Source: Isoetes taiwanensis
Taxonomy: Eukaryota; Streptophyta; Lycopodiopsida; Isoetales; Isoetaceae
DNA: 64,000 bases
Direction: 5' to 3'
NCBI GenBank assembly: GCA_021234155.1
Contig: JAJEKV010000037.1
Location: forward strand, 1,227,293-1,291,292
Part shown: positions 44,901-56,439 of the stretch, in pieces
Layout: every line of letters begins with the position of its first letter
Position numbering within the stretch: the stretch's first letter is position 1
Notes under the pieces: model-generated
What the model was told of the DNA's origin: nothing
What the model saw: only the letters and a program-made list of their open reading frames with translations
Databases searched by the model: none
Position numbers and translations under genes: made by a program

Positions 44901-45186
44901 GCCACGATACGCAAAGATCTGAGTGGCCTCAGAGATTCACTAGATTCAACTTCGCTTAGGTATCGTGGTCAAGACACACTCGTGAGGGTTGAGCAATGTG
45001 AACAAGTATGTTTACTTGGATGCAATAAAATTTATATATGTCATTAACAAAGGAACTAATGTAATAGAGGTTTTGTAGGTCACCTTCGTTCCAGATCCTT
45101 TGCAAGATCAGTGGTGGTTCGTAGTTCCATGTAAGGCTCGCTCCCGCCGCATATTTGAAGGTGAAGAAGAGATGGCGGTCGAATAG
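41953..45186 (+). pseudogene. TNP2-type CACTA transposase, degraded
   Basis: An acidic leader (from MGTTHNEEYNDEDEQ, 41953) is followed after an intron (about 42282-42352) by the TNP2 core: GYHKIHACPNDC, ETCPKCGASRY and RYFPLIPRIRLLF (42440-42625), then ILMWTTAIGLVLY and SGYAACHLCGFEQL near 43065-43165. The LDPMHIFKNV motif is near 43415. A DUF4218-like block (EFPTSFLDIQTHLLVHLV, WMFIERLYKVLKDF) lies at 43900-44110. The C-terminal DUF4216-like segment (IKTIMEVDVGSAFKTMLFDA) is at 44800-44880, and VTFVPDPLQDQWW near 45080 is the last recognisable piece. Numerous stops and frame changes (42200, 42730-43080, 43290, 43470, 43815, 44050, 44570) show long decay. TNP2 proteins cut CACTA elements at their termini. 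Confidence 0.85.
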
Positions 45187-45600
45187 GGAGGTTTGGGGGG
45201 GGAGGGCTAGACTATTGTCATGATAGAAGACTACCATCGATTGAACCTTCATTACTTTATTATGATTATATTTTCTTCCCACATATGAATAAGAAAATAC
45301 TTTGGCATGCGAATTTGTGTATACTACAAACCATATTAGGCAACATTAGTATTGCAACTTCGAAGTTATCATAGACATTTATGCCAAGTTAATTGGCAGC
45401 CTAGTATAGACCTATGGCTTGCAAGCCATCGTCCAGGCGCGATCCTACATACTGATTGAGTACACGCTTTATGTTTAATTAATCATAAAATGTGAAGATT
45501 CCCTTCAAAATATATATGTATTCCCTTCAAAATACAAAATTCATATAAAAAACCCATACACAATTCAAATACACAAAACAAAGTGGATGCCAGTGCACAT

Positions 45601-46118
45601 CTAGCGGTATATATCAGCATCCAGTGTGATCCACTCGCAGGCTCGAAGGTGCTCGACGGTGATTTCCTCCACCCCGTCGATTAAGCCTCCTCGGCATGGA
45701 ATCCAAGCCCTCCGGCGTGGTGTCCTGTTTCCCAAAGAATTCATGTGCGAGCACTTCCCCGCATGTCCCGGTTGGTCTGGTGCAACTTTTTGAAAGTAGG
45801 GCTTCAAAGAATGTTTCCCTTCCCAAAGGACCCTATCCTCTAGCATACGGGCCAAGCACAACGAGCTCACCATGCATTTCTTCAGGCATTCGAGCCTGTA
45901 TTGAGGGAATGTCCCGGCCTCCCAGTAATGCGAGCGAGGTCTTTCTTGCCCCCTATCACGCAGCTTTGTCATGGCTTGCTTGAACTCTGGCCTTTCTTGG
46001 GTTAGGTTAGCTCTAGCCACCTGGGATCGAGGCGATTCAGGTGCTCCAGCAGCGCCTGCACGGCCTCTGGTGCGGCATCAAGTGGGCATGCATCAGGAGA
46101 AGCGGCCATGGCAGATGC
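45601..46118 (-). pseudogene. Unidentified small gene with one frame change
   Basis: Minus-strand ATG at about 46118 opens MAASPDACPLDAAPEAVQAL and runs to DPRWLELT. The sense then shifts frame near 46005 and continues ANLTQERPEFKQAMTKLRDR ... WEAGTFPQYRLECLKKCM ... KPYFQKVAPDQPGHAGKC ... ILDGV-type tail to 45601. About 170 residues. No family is recognised. Its position near the CACTA right subterminal motifs suggests an element-borne ORF. Confidence 0.4.
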
Positions 46119-46254
46119 AGGTGAGGAGCTCTGACGAAGGAGGAGGAGGAGGAAGCTGGAGAGCGGAGGAGCAGAGGACGGAGGACGGAGGACGGAGGGC
46201 GGCGGAGAAGCTGGAGGACTAATAGGGCAATATATATGGCATTTCAGCATACGA

Positions 46255-46350
46255 AAACAAAACAAATTTCGTACGACGTCGCAATAGCCGAGAACGTCGT
46301 TATAGACGTCGTGTAACGACGTCGGGACGTCGTTAAACGACGTCTCTGTT
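46255..46350. repeat. Putative CACTA right subterminal repeats
   Basis: GTACGACGTCGCAATAG, AACGTCGTTATAGACGTCGT, GTAACGACGTCGGGACGTCG and TTAAACGACGTC form overlapping short palindromes. They match the motif family at the left subterminal region. No CACTA terminus follows. Confidence 0.65.
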
Positions 46351-46491
46351 CCTTTAAATGTCAATCGGTCGGCTTTCATTTTTCCCATTTCTTTTATGAT
46401 TTGAGTATTGCGCTACTCGCTTTGAACGATCCTCGGATCCTAGTTTTTCATTGCAGTTATTGTGAGAGTTTTTTCTTTATTGCTTTTGGGA

Positions 46492-47040
46492 TACATGGCC
46501 ATGGAAGGTATGCTTCGACGCTTGAACCAGATTCAGGAGGAGATGAGGATTCAAGAGCAGAGAGATATGGAACCTGTCTTCACAAAGGCTACACTCTGTA
46601 GTTTATACACTTTATTGTATTTTCTCTATTTTCTAATCTATAGCTTGGTGTAGGAGCCGTCGAGGGCATGAGAAGGAAGGGAATCCTCCGTGAACCCCCT
46701 CCTCCACTCGAAGATGAGGACTATGAAACAACGATCCATCGGATGAAGGTGTTAAAGAAGTATGTGATTGGTGAGAAGGCATCCCAAATTGCTAGGAACC
46801 AAAGAGCTGCCTAGCATGATGAGGGTGCTTCTTGAAAAGATGGTCGGGGTTTGGAAGCACCACAGAAAAAACAACATTAACATGATACTAAGCGTCGACA
46901 TGGGCGGCCGCTGCACATACTGACATGGAGCTATGGTTCAAAGGGGATGGACAAGTGGAGGACTTCACGATGGAAACCATAAGCCAAGCTCATGAGGGAG
47001 TATCTTTGAATCTGTTCAAGTGATCTTTTGTTCAATAAAC
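46492..47040 (+). pseudogene. Unidentified small spliced gene with poly(A)-like signal
   Basis: The ATG near 46498 gives MAMEGMLRRLNQIQEEMRIQ, and 46650-46810 adds AVEGMRRKGILREPPPPLED and HRMKVLKKYVIGEKASQIAR. After a shift the sense continues MMRVLLEKMVGVWKHHRKNN and ELWFKGDGQVEDFTMETISQ and stops near 47023. An AATAAA occurs at about 47034. The repeated Met/Lys/Glu-rich composition and an AG acceptor (46653) look gene-like. No family is recognised. Confidence 0.4.
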
Positions 47041-47432
47041 CTATGTTTTGTACATTGTTATATTTTCTCTTGGGTACAATCTAGCATTGATACATGCATG
47101 AACATGATCTGAAGGATTCTTGAAGATATTTTGCATTCTTCCATTTGGATCCCGCCTTCTTGATTCGATTTGCCATTTTGGAGCACGAGGTTTTCTCGCG
47201 TCATTTCGATTTGGACTGGTAGAACCAGGCTTACGAGATTATTTGTGGTTTGGAATCTCCCCAGAGCTCTTACAAATGGGACACTTCCATGTTCTAAATC
47301 TTTCAAATGCACATTCTTAGAAGTTTGTGATGGACGATCGGCTTGGATTTTTCTCCAACTTGATGATAGAAGCGACCACTAAATTTATGTTTCTTTGTGG
47401 CTTGAAGTCAAACTGCATCTTCAAATCTTCCA

Positions 47433-50400
47433 TATCAGCTCGGTTGCCTGTAGCGGGCTGCCCCCGGCAGTTCTAATGCTAACCCTTTGACCTAGACCTT
47501 CTCCGAAAATTCCGAAAATTGGACCGTGTGCTGGAGATGAATTAGGGATCCAGCTGGCAAAAAATCAGAATTTATTTTCGTGCAATGCATTAATTACGAA
47601 TTTATGAGTGTGTTGCCACTGCAAAAGCGCCCCGACTTCTAATTGCCACATCGGAGGAGGACAGGTCCAACTCTGTTCCGTCGGTTCCCCTTGCTATGCT
47701 TCTCGGCGCAGCTTCTTCGGCCCGCGTTCCAAACACCTTGGACCGGGGACTCGGCCCCAAAGCGTAAACCCTTCTAGAGCATGGCAACCCACGGGGTTTA
47801 CGTTTGAGGCCCCTCTCTTGTCGATTCGGCGGGACCTTTGGCGTGCCTTGAAGTGGAGTTGGGGTGTTGGCGCCGCCTTGGCCGGACCCTAAAATCCCTC
47901 CGGAGGCTTGCCCCAAATTTCCTCTCCCCAAAGCCACCTGGGGAAGGGCGGGCAACCTCCCTCTCCTAACCCACGATTTGGCTCTCGCCAATGGACTCCA
48001 AGCGTTGACATTGCCTTGGGGACCAAGTTCCGTAGCGAGACGGGGACTGCGGCCCCAAAGCGTAAACCCTTCTAGAGCACGGCAACCCACGGGGGTTTAC
48101 GTTTGGAGGCCCTCTCCTTGTCGATTCGGCGGGACTTTCGCCATGTCTTGAAGTGGAGTTGGGGTGTTGGCCTTGAGGCGGACACTAAAATCCCTCGGAA
48201 GCTGCTTGCCCCGAATTTCCTCTCCCAAGGCCCCGGGAAGGGCGGGCAACCTCCCCTCACGGAATCGCGATTTGGCTCGCCAATGGACTCGAAACGCCAA
48301 CATTGCTCACGGGGACCAAGTTAAGTGGCCAGGAAGACCCGAGGACTCGGCCCCAAAGCGTAAACCCTTCTAGAGCCCGGCAGCCCCCGGGGTTTACGTT
48401 TGGAGGCCCTCTCCTTGTCGGCCCGGTGGGACCTTGCGCCATGTCTTGAAGTGGAGTTGGGGTGTTGGCCTTGAGGCCGGACACTAAAATCCCTCCGGAA
48501 GTCTGCTTGCCCCAAATTTCCCTCTCCCCAAGGCCACAGGGGCCGGACGGGCGACCTCCCTCTCCGGAATCGCGATGCCGCTCTGCCAATGGACTCAGGC
48601 GTCGACATTGCCACAGGGGACCAAGTTCCGTGGCCAGAAGACCACCCAAACTCCAAGAAGCGCCAAAGTAGCTCACTTCCATCACACTCGTAGTCAATTG
48701 GCCTAGGATGTGGATGTGGGATCTTGTCGTGGAGGGCGTGAGTGTTTCCTTCTTCGCAAAAACCGGCCAGGTGTAACTTGCTCCCTAGGGTAATTTCACC
48801 ATTCGGGACGATTTGCGAGGGGTCGATTTGCCATTAGGAGCCTCCCGGTGCAAACGACAAAAGCGTCACGGTTTCTACAAGGCCGACATCCGGAAGGGGC
48901 CGGTTTGACAAGTTCTCCTGACCGTCCCTGGAATCTTTGGGCCTTCCAAGAGGGGCCCCTAGCGGAGGATCCAACGGTTTGATAGGGGAACCGGGCTCCG
49001 GGGAGGGTGGTCATTAGCGTGCAGCCCGGGGGCGCCGCCGCGGGAAGGGGCTGCCTCGAACTTTTTGGATCCCGCCTCACGGGGTCCGGACTCTCCCCTC
49101 TTGTGAGGGATCCCGCAAGGTCCTGGCCTCGTTTGACTTGGGGAAGGGTGCCAGCTCGTTTGCCCCGCAAATCGCTGCCCGACCGTTCTAACGCTAACCC
49201 TTTGACCTAGACCTTCTCCAAAAATTCGAAAATTGGCCCGTGTCTTTGAGATGAATTAGGGATCCAGTGGCAAAAATCGGAATTTATTTTCGTGCAATGC
49301 ATTAATTACAATTTACGAATGTCTTGCCACTGCAAAAGCCCCCGACTTCTACTTGCCACATCGGGGAGGGGACAGGCCCAAACTCCCATCCCGTTAGTTC
49401 CCCTTGCTCCGTATTCTACATTTGCTTCTCGGCGAGGTCCCAAAGCGTAAACCCTTCTAGGCACAGCAGCCCACGGGGTTTTCCTACGTTTGGAGCCCTC
49501 TCCTTAATCGGCTTTGGTGGGACCTTGCGCCATGTCTTGAAGTGGAGTTGGGGTGTTGGCCCGAGGTATGCGGACCCTAAAATCCCTCCGGAAGGCTGCT
49601 TGCCCCGAATTTCCTCTCCCCAAGGCCACAGGGGCCGGACGGGCGACCTCCCCTCTTGAATCAGCGATGCGGCTCGCCAATGGACTCGAGCGTCGACATT
49701 GCCACAGGGACCAAGTTCGTGGCAGAGAGACCACCCGAACTCCAAGAAGCCAAAAGTAGCTCACTTCCATCACACTGGTAGTCAATTGGCCTAGGATGTG
49801 GATCACGGGGATCTTGTCGTGGAGGCGTGAGTGTTTCCTTCTTTTCGCCAAAACCGACCGTGTAACTTGCTCCCTAGGGTAATTTAAGCCATTCCGACGA
49901 TTTGGCGGGGTCGATTTGCCATTCCGGAGCCTCCTGCGTGCCCGACGACAAAACAAAGGCGGTTTCTACAAAGGCCGACATCGGGGCCCGGTTTGACAAG
50001 TTCTCCCAGACCGATCTGGAATCTTTTGGGTCTTCCCAAGAGGGGCCCCCGAATCGGAGGATCCAACGGTGGGATAGGGGAACCGGAACCGGGGAGGGTG
50101 GTAATTGGCGTGCAACCCCTGGGGCGCCGCCAGAAGGGCTGCCTCGGGAACTTTTTGGATCCCGCCTCTGGGGTCCTGCCTCTCCCCCTCTTGTGAGGAT
50201 CCCCTGCAAGGTCCCGGCCTCGTTTGACTTGGGGAAGGGTGCGGCTTTCGGTTGCCACACCGGGCTGCCCGACCGTTCTAATGCTAACCCTTTGACCTAG
50301 ACCTTCTCCAAAATTCCCCGAATTGGCCCGTGTGCTGGAGATGAAATAGGGATCCAGCTGGCAAAAATCGAATTTATTTTCGTGCAATGCATTAATTACA

Positions 50401-53339
50401 ATTCTGAATGTCTTGCCCACTGCAAAAGCCCCCGACTTCTACTTGCCACATCGGGAGGAGGACAGGCCCAAACTCTACTCCGTCAGTTCCCTTGCTCCAG
50501 TATTCTCCTTTCTGCTGCTTCTCGGCCAGGTCCCAAGTGCAACCCGGGGACTGCGGCCCCAAAACGCAAACCCTTCTAGAGCACGGCAACCCACGGGGTT
50601 TTACGTTTGGAGGCCCTCTCCTTGTCGGTCGGTGGGCCGGGACCTTACCGTGTCTTAAGTGGAGTTGGGGTGTTGGCGCCCGGCGCGGACCCTAAAATCC
50701 CTCCGGAGGCTGCTTGCCCCGAATTTCCTCTCCCCCAGGCCACAGGGGCCGGGGCCGAGCAACCTCCCTCTCGAATCGCGATCCGGCTCTGCCAATGGAC
50801 TCGAAGCGTCGACATTGCCACGGGGACCAAGTTCCGTGTGGCGGAAGACCACCCGAACTCCAAAAGCGTAAGCGGCTCACTTCCATCACACTTTCGTAGT
50901 CAATTGGCCTAGGATGTGGATGCGGGATACCTTGTCGTGGAGGGCGTGAGTGTTTCCTTCTTTTAGCAAAACCGGCCGTGTAACTTGCTCCCTAGGGTAA
51001 TTTACGCCATTCGGACGATTTGGCAGGGGTCGATTTGCCATTCCGGAGCCTTCCGGTGCGAACGACAAAACAAAGGCGGTTTCTACAAGGCCGACATCGG
51101 GGCGCCGGTTTGACAAGTTCTCCGGACCGATCTGGAATCTTTTGGGCCTTCCCGAAGAGGGGCCCCCGAGCGGAGGATCCAACGGTTTGGATAGGGGAAC
51201 CCGCTCCGGAGGGTGGTCGTGGCGTGCAGCCCGGGGAGCGCCGCCCGGGAGGGCTGCCTGGGGAACTTTTTGATCCCGCCTCACGGGGTCCGGACTCTCC
51301 CCCTCTTGTGAGGGATCCCCGCAAGGTCCCTGGCCTCGTTTGACTTGGGAAGGGGTGCCAGCTCGGTTGCCACAAGCGGGCTGCCCGCCGTTCTAATGCT
51401 AACCCTTTGACCTAGACCTTCTCCTAAATTCGAAAAATTGGCCCGTGTCTTTGGAGATGAATTAGGGATCCAGTGGCAAAAATCGAATTTATTTTCGTGC
51501 AATGCATTAATTACGAATTTCTGAATGTCTTGCCATTTGCAAAAGCCCCCCGACTTCTACTTGCCACATCGGGAGGAGGACAGGGCCCAAACTCCGGCCG
51601 TTAGTTCCCCTTGCTCCGTATTCTACGGCCGCTTTGCTTCTCGGCGAGTCCCAAAACGTAAATCCTTCTAGAGCACGGCAACCCACGGGGTTTACGTTTG
51701 GAGGCCCTCTCCTTGTCGAGCTTTGGTGGGACCTTGCGCCATGTCTTGAAGTGGAGTTGGGGTGTTGGCCTTGAGCGGACCCTAAAATCCCTCCGGGAAG
51801 CTGCTTGCCCCGATTTCCCTCTCCCCAAGGCCACGGGGGCCGGGGCGAGGCGACCTCCCTCTTCCGAATCGCGATCTGGCTCGCCAATGGACTGACGTCG
51901 ACATTGCCACGGGGACCAAGTTCCGGTGGCGAAGACCACCCGAACTCCAAGAAGCGCCAAAGTAGCTCACTTCCATCACACTTTCGTAGTCAATTGGCCT
52001 AGGATGTGGATGCGGGGATCTTGTCGTGGAGGGGCGTGAGTGTTTCCCTTCTTTATAAAACCGGCCGGTGTAACTTGCTCCCTAGGGTAATTTCGCCATT
52101 CGGGCGATTTGGCAGGTCGATTTGCCATTCCGAGACCTCCCGGTGCAGAACGACAAAAGCAGTCTTGGTTTCTACAAGGCCGACATCGGGGCGCCCGGGT
52201 TTGACAAGTTCTCCCGGACCCGATCACGGAATCTTTGGGTCTTCCCAGAAGAGGGGCCCCTGAGCGGAGGATCCAGCGGTGGGATAGGGGCAGGGGAGCC
52301 AGGGAGGGGTGGTGAGTGGCGTGCAACCCGGGGGCGGCGCGGAAGAAGGGCTGCCTCGGGAACTTTTGGATCCCGCCTCACGGGGTCGGCCTCTCCCCTC
52401 TTGTGAGGGATCCCCGGTCCTGGCCTCGTTTGACTTGGGGAAGGGTGCCAGCTTCGGTTGCCACAGCGGGCTGCCCCGACCCGTTCTAATGCTAACCCTT
52501 TGACCTAGACCTTCTCCGAAAATTCCGAAAAATTGGCCCGTGTGCTGGAGATGAATTAGGGATCCACTGGCAAAAATCGAATTTATTTTAGATGCAATGC
52601 ATTAATTACGAATTTCTGAATGTCTTGCCAGCGCCAAAAGCCCCCGACTTCTACTTGCCACATCGGGAGGAGGACAGGCCCAAACTCTACTCCGTCGGTT
52701 CCCTTGCTCCGTATTCTGCTGCTGCTTCGGCCAGGTCCCAAGTGCAACAGACCAGGACTCGGCCCCAAAGCATGAAACCCTTCTAGAGCACGGCAGCCCA
52801 CGGGGTTTACGTTTGAGGCCCTCTCCTTGTCGATTCGGACGGGACCTGCGCCCGTGTCTTGAAGTGGAGTTGGGGTGTTGGCGCCGGCCTTGGACCCTAA
52901 AATCCCTCCGGAAGCTGCTTGCCCCGAATTTCCTCTCCCCGGGGCCACGGGGGCGGACGAGCAACCTCCCCTCTCCGGAATCGCGATGCGGCTCTGTCAA
53001 TGGACTTCGAGCGTCGACATTGCCACAGGGGACCAAGTTCGTGGCGAAGACCACCCGAACTCCAAGAAGCGCCAAAGCGGCTCACTTCCATCACACTAAA
53101 GTAGTCAATTGGCCTAGGATGTGGATGCGGGATCTTGCCGTGGAGGCGTGGTGTTTCCTTCTTTTACGCAAAACCGGCCAGGTGTAACTTGCTCCCTAGG
53201 GTAATTTAAGCCATTCCGGACGATTTGGCGAGGTCGATTTGCCATTAGAGCCTTCCGGTGCCGAGCGACAAAACAGTCACGGTTTCTACAAGGCCGACAT
53301 CCGGGGCGCCCAGCGGTTTTGACAAGTTCTCCCGGACTG
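47433..53339 (+). repeat. Tandem satellite array, about 1.09-kb units
   Basis: The phrase GCTAACCCTTTGACCTAGAC occurs at 47478, 49193, 50283, 51398 and 52491, giving units of 1715, 1090, 1115 and 1093 bp plus a last unit cut at 53339. The whole unit repeats, including GGGATCCA...GGCAAAAAT, TGCAATGCATTAATTAC, GAAGTGGAGTTGGGGTGTTG, CCAATGGACT and GGCCTAGGATGTGGAT. In the first unit a 298-bp sub-block starting AGCGTAAACCCTTCTAGAGC is present three times (47761, 48059, 48357), explaining its extra length. Each sub-block contains a hairpin CGTAAACCC...GGGTTTACG. Open frames across it shift from unit to unit and I treat them as non-coding. Units differ by many 1-5 base indels. Confidence 0.95.
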
Positions 53340-54500
53340 TGGCGTTCCAAACCAAATTATCGCTCCCGGGGCGTACATTGTACTTTCGCGTCAGCAGCGT
53401 ACCGCCACCCGATTGGCGTACGCGCAAGATAGCCGGTAAGTAGCCCTAGGGGCAACTTACTAGGAGTGTTCATATATTATTAATGTGCACATGTGCACAT
53501 TAATGAGGGCACACCTTTCCATGTTGGCATATTTTGCCACCTAGCCACTAAAGGCAAGTGGGGCCTTTCCAATTATCCCACATGCCAAATTGGGTAATTG
53601 GAAACCCTAGCCCTAAACCCCCATGTCTATTTAGGGTAGGGAAAACCCTAGCTTGCTAGTTTTTTTCGTCCTTAGGGTTTTAGAGCTGGTTTGGCTGCCC
53701 CAGAGCCAAAACCTTGCCCTCCCGACGCAGCCTTAGCGAATGCGCCATCGGTTTCCCAGATTGATCATTTCGGCAGGATGGTTGAACTTCCGGTCGGGAG
53801 GAGCCACTCAAGGATCAGGGTATTTGGTCAATTTAATAGCTTAAACCGTCTTCTAGTCATAGAATCAGTAGGTTTAGACTATTAAATTGCCCATAGTAGT
53901 TATCTAGATCTTAGATCTCGGATACTAACTAAAGAACCTAACTCTATGATTGGATCTAGTTCTTTTTAATTTCTTACGTGATGTATTTGGATGATGTATT
54001 TTACGTGAACTCCTTGTATTGGGAAGGGGGGTAGAGGCCCTAAAGCTTGTAGTTGATGCTCCTAGAGTAGTCTCTCTAGCACACTGTAGATTCGGCCTGT
54101 GTACAAGAGCCACACCTGGTTGTGGGTGGAGGGGCCAGACTGGCTAAGAAGGAGGTTCATGTTCGACTCGAGCGATCCCCCGTGTGTAAAACCTACGGGG
54201 ATCATTGTGACTAGGTCTAATGGCTTACCGCGAGTCTCGGGGTAAGGCATGGGCTGCTAGACACCCGTGAAGTGGTGTACACTTTCCGGTGGGTTCGGTC
54301 CCGATGCGGGCAGTGGCCCTCTAGTCACCTTGAGTCAAAGATGTAGATCTGGGAGGGAGTGATCCCTACCTGCCCCATCGAACTGGGAGGATGAGACCGG
54401 GGAATAGCCCTTTGGCTATGCACCCGGCGGGCTCGGTCAGGTCCCAACACTTTTTCAGCCTACTCACAAAGTGTGCCGGGGGAGGGCGGATGGAGTGGAC
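53340..54500. other. Sequence after the satellite, no gene recognised; one large palindrome
   Basis: The satellite stops abruptly inside a unit at about 53339. A 26-bp perfect palindrome (half site ATTAATGTGCACA) lies at 53479-53504. The stretch 53600-53660 has TAGGGTAGGGAAAACCCTAG-type motifs. From 53700 to 54500 the sequence is GC-richer and may be retroelement untranslated DNA, but I found no defining signals. Confidence 0.5.
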
Positions 54501-54517
54501 AACCCTATGCCATGTTC

Positions 54518-54974
54518 TTATGCCAGCCGATTCCATTGCCATGAATTAAATACGCAACGAACTCTGGAGACCCAAGCGTCAGGGTTATCCTTTTGAGTGC
54601 AGGCCTTGGGTAGGATCCCCCTATGTGATGTCTGCTGATCTTTGTCTATGCCCGATATGAGGAGGACCATCCTCGAGATGGTCCGCGGGATGTTGATGTA
54701 TGTGCTCTTGACATGTATGTTTTTAAGCTTCCCTTGCCTAGGTAGGCCGAGGGAGGCGGGGTAGAATGACACCTTCACTCTTCCCAATCGGGACTTCGTT
54801 CACGGTGCGGTGGATATGTGGAGGGCCCCTCGTGACGCTGATGGAGCTGGTGTGGGGGAAGAACTCCTGTTTGTATACGGTGAAAGTGCACCGTATAACG
54901 AGTAGGGGGACGTCCGCAAAGGTATGAGCAAATGTTCTTGGAGACCAAGAGCAAAGCACTGACCATGTTCCCAA
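54518..54974 (-). pseudogene. Unidentified ORF remnant, one frame change
   Basis: Minus-strand frames 54974-54738 and 54787-54518 read as one protein-like sequence across a shift: MGTWSVLCSWSPRTFAHTFA, IRCTFTVYKQEFFPHTSSIS, HIHRTVNEVPIGKSEGVILP, then LKNIHVKSTYINIPRTISRM and CTQKDNPDAWVSRVRCVFNS. About 150 residues. No family is recognised. Confidence 0.35.
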
Positions 54975-54989
54975 TGTAGTACTAACTTG

Positions 54990-55560
54990 ATAGGATCCTC
55001 AAGTCTCGAAAAGTGGAAAAATTTTTCTCACCTTTGTAGTTATGCTAAGCTAGTAACAATTAAGTGAATTGGAATTTAACAAGATTAAAAAGAAACGAGC
55101 AAAATTTTTCCAAGTGAGGAGATCTCACAAAATACCTCGTCAAGAAAACTAACTTTTTGTTTTGAAGTTTAGCAAGCTATGAACATCGAGTCAAGAACAC
55201 CAAAACATGATGAATTTGAGATAAATAATGTGGTAAGGCTAATTCTAAGGTAGGAATTAGTTAGAATAGCATGTTTTAATTACCTAAAAACCCGGAAATG
55301 TATGAGATCTCATACTTCAGCGTCAGTGCAAAACTAAACATTAGTATTGGAGCGAGGCGCAAAGCTACCAATAGTAGAAAAAGTCTGAAATAAGTATAAG
55401 TTTTAGATAAGTTGGTGCCTTAGCATGTTAAAGCGAACAACTTGAGTTTTGACCTAAAATTCCCCAAGCTATAAATAGATGTAGAACCCCCCCTCATTTT
55501 TTTTTAGGTCCAAGCCCTAGAAATCCGCTCTTCCCAACTTAAAGCGTCTTTCACGGCGCT
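54990..55560 (+). other. AT-rich LTR-like stretch with a TATA-like motif
   Basis: A TATA-like CTATAAATAGATG lies near 55470, about 115 bases before an ATG at 55586. The AT-rich composition and this arrangement resemble an LTR promoter followed by a leader. A paired LTR was not demonstrated. A somewhat similar stretch with GATAAATAGACATC lies near 57434. Confidence 0.35.
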
Positions 55561-55585
55561 TTTATCCGATTGATCATCCGTAAAC

Positions 55586-56436
55586 ATGGCCCGAACCAGG
55601 AGGCGCAAAAAGGAAAGCGTCGCCCGAAACCACCAAAAGCCACTGAGGGCAGAGATCGTGAGGAAGATGCTTCGTGAGAGGCTCGCAAGATTAGATTGTT
55701 CGCCGGACGAAGAGGCAAAGACCCTCCTCGATTTGATCGATGTCTTCAACCAGCAGGTGGAGGAAGGGCTGAGGCCACATCACCCGAACTCCATGGATCG
55801 AAGAGGCGAGGGAGGTATGCGAAGAAATAGGCGGGAGATCCAGCGGCGAGGAACAAGCGGGACCATTGAGATCGCGCCCAACGGAGATCACCGGAGCAGG
55901 ATGAGCAAATGGCAGTGCGGAGCCGGCGGAGGTAAATGGACCTTAGAAGATTCGTAAAGGAAATGCGGCGCCCGGCGAGAAGGGAAGACAAAAAGAGAAA
56001 AGGAAGGAGGAGGAAAACAAAAGGTAGCGGAAGAAAAGAAAAGCGAAGGAAGTTGGGTCGGGCGAAGGAGAACAAAGGGATCCAAGGAAGAGGCGAACTA
56101 ACATTATTATCAAGGAGCCGGCAACCTTGGCCAGGCCCCCAAACCCTTCCGAGCGACTCTTCCATGAAGACTTCAACCCTAACGCTGCGGTGGGAGCTCT
56201 TCCAACACCCAGGCGACGCCCGGGAAGCACTAAGCGGCCCGGCACTGAGCAACCCCCACCAAGACCAAGTCGCGAAGCCCCCCCAATTACCCGCATGGGA
56301 TAGAAAAAAGCAACCACGACCTGCCCTGGGAAGCCTACGCCACCGGCGGGTGAAGATTTATGAGAGGAAGATGAGGAGCACGAGGGCCTACATGAAGAAA
56401 TGGGAGGCCTATAACAAATATTATGAAGAAAAATGA
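55586..56436 (+). pseudogene. Possible gag-like leader ORFs of a retroelement
   Basis: ATG 55586 opens MARTRRRKKESVARNHQKPL and a helical charged segment (RKMLRERLARLDCSPDEEAK) to 55957. An overlapping frame 55936-56436 continues with a highly basic tract and ends RAYMKKWEAYNKYYEEK. The basic N-terminus and position between an LTR-like promoter and pol remnants suggest gag, but no diagnostic motif is present. Confidence 0.3.
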
Positions 56437-56439
56437 GTT

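Larger units (their letters stand above)
38573..46400. mobile_element. CACTA (En/Spm) DNA transposon, right end not located
   Basis: The left end reads CACTACAAGG, the hallmark CACTA terminus. It is followed by GC-rich subterminal DNA packed with ACGACG/CGTCG motifs in both orientations (38590-39030 and 39615-39680). Similar motifs reappear at 46270-46345 (GACGTCGTTAAACGACGTC), suggesting the right subterminal region. Between them are a transposase-associated-domain exon, a SET-domain gene and a TNP2-type transposase. A matching right terminus (CCTTGTAGTG) was not found after 46345, so the end given is an estimate and the element may be truncated. Confidence 0.75.

Noticed and set aside
47602-53187. 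Many long open frames on both strands in the satellite array
   Set aside because: Frames change from unit to unit and no motif is shared in one frame. They follow from GC-rich repeated DNA.
47433-53339. Ribosomal DNA intergenic spacer as identity of the tandem array
   Set aside because: No rRNA gene sequence was recognised at either edge, and the array ends in unrelated DNA.
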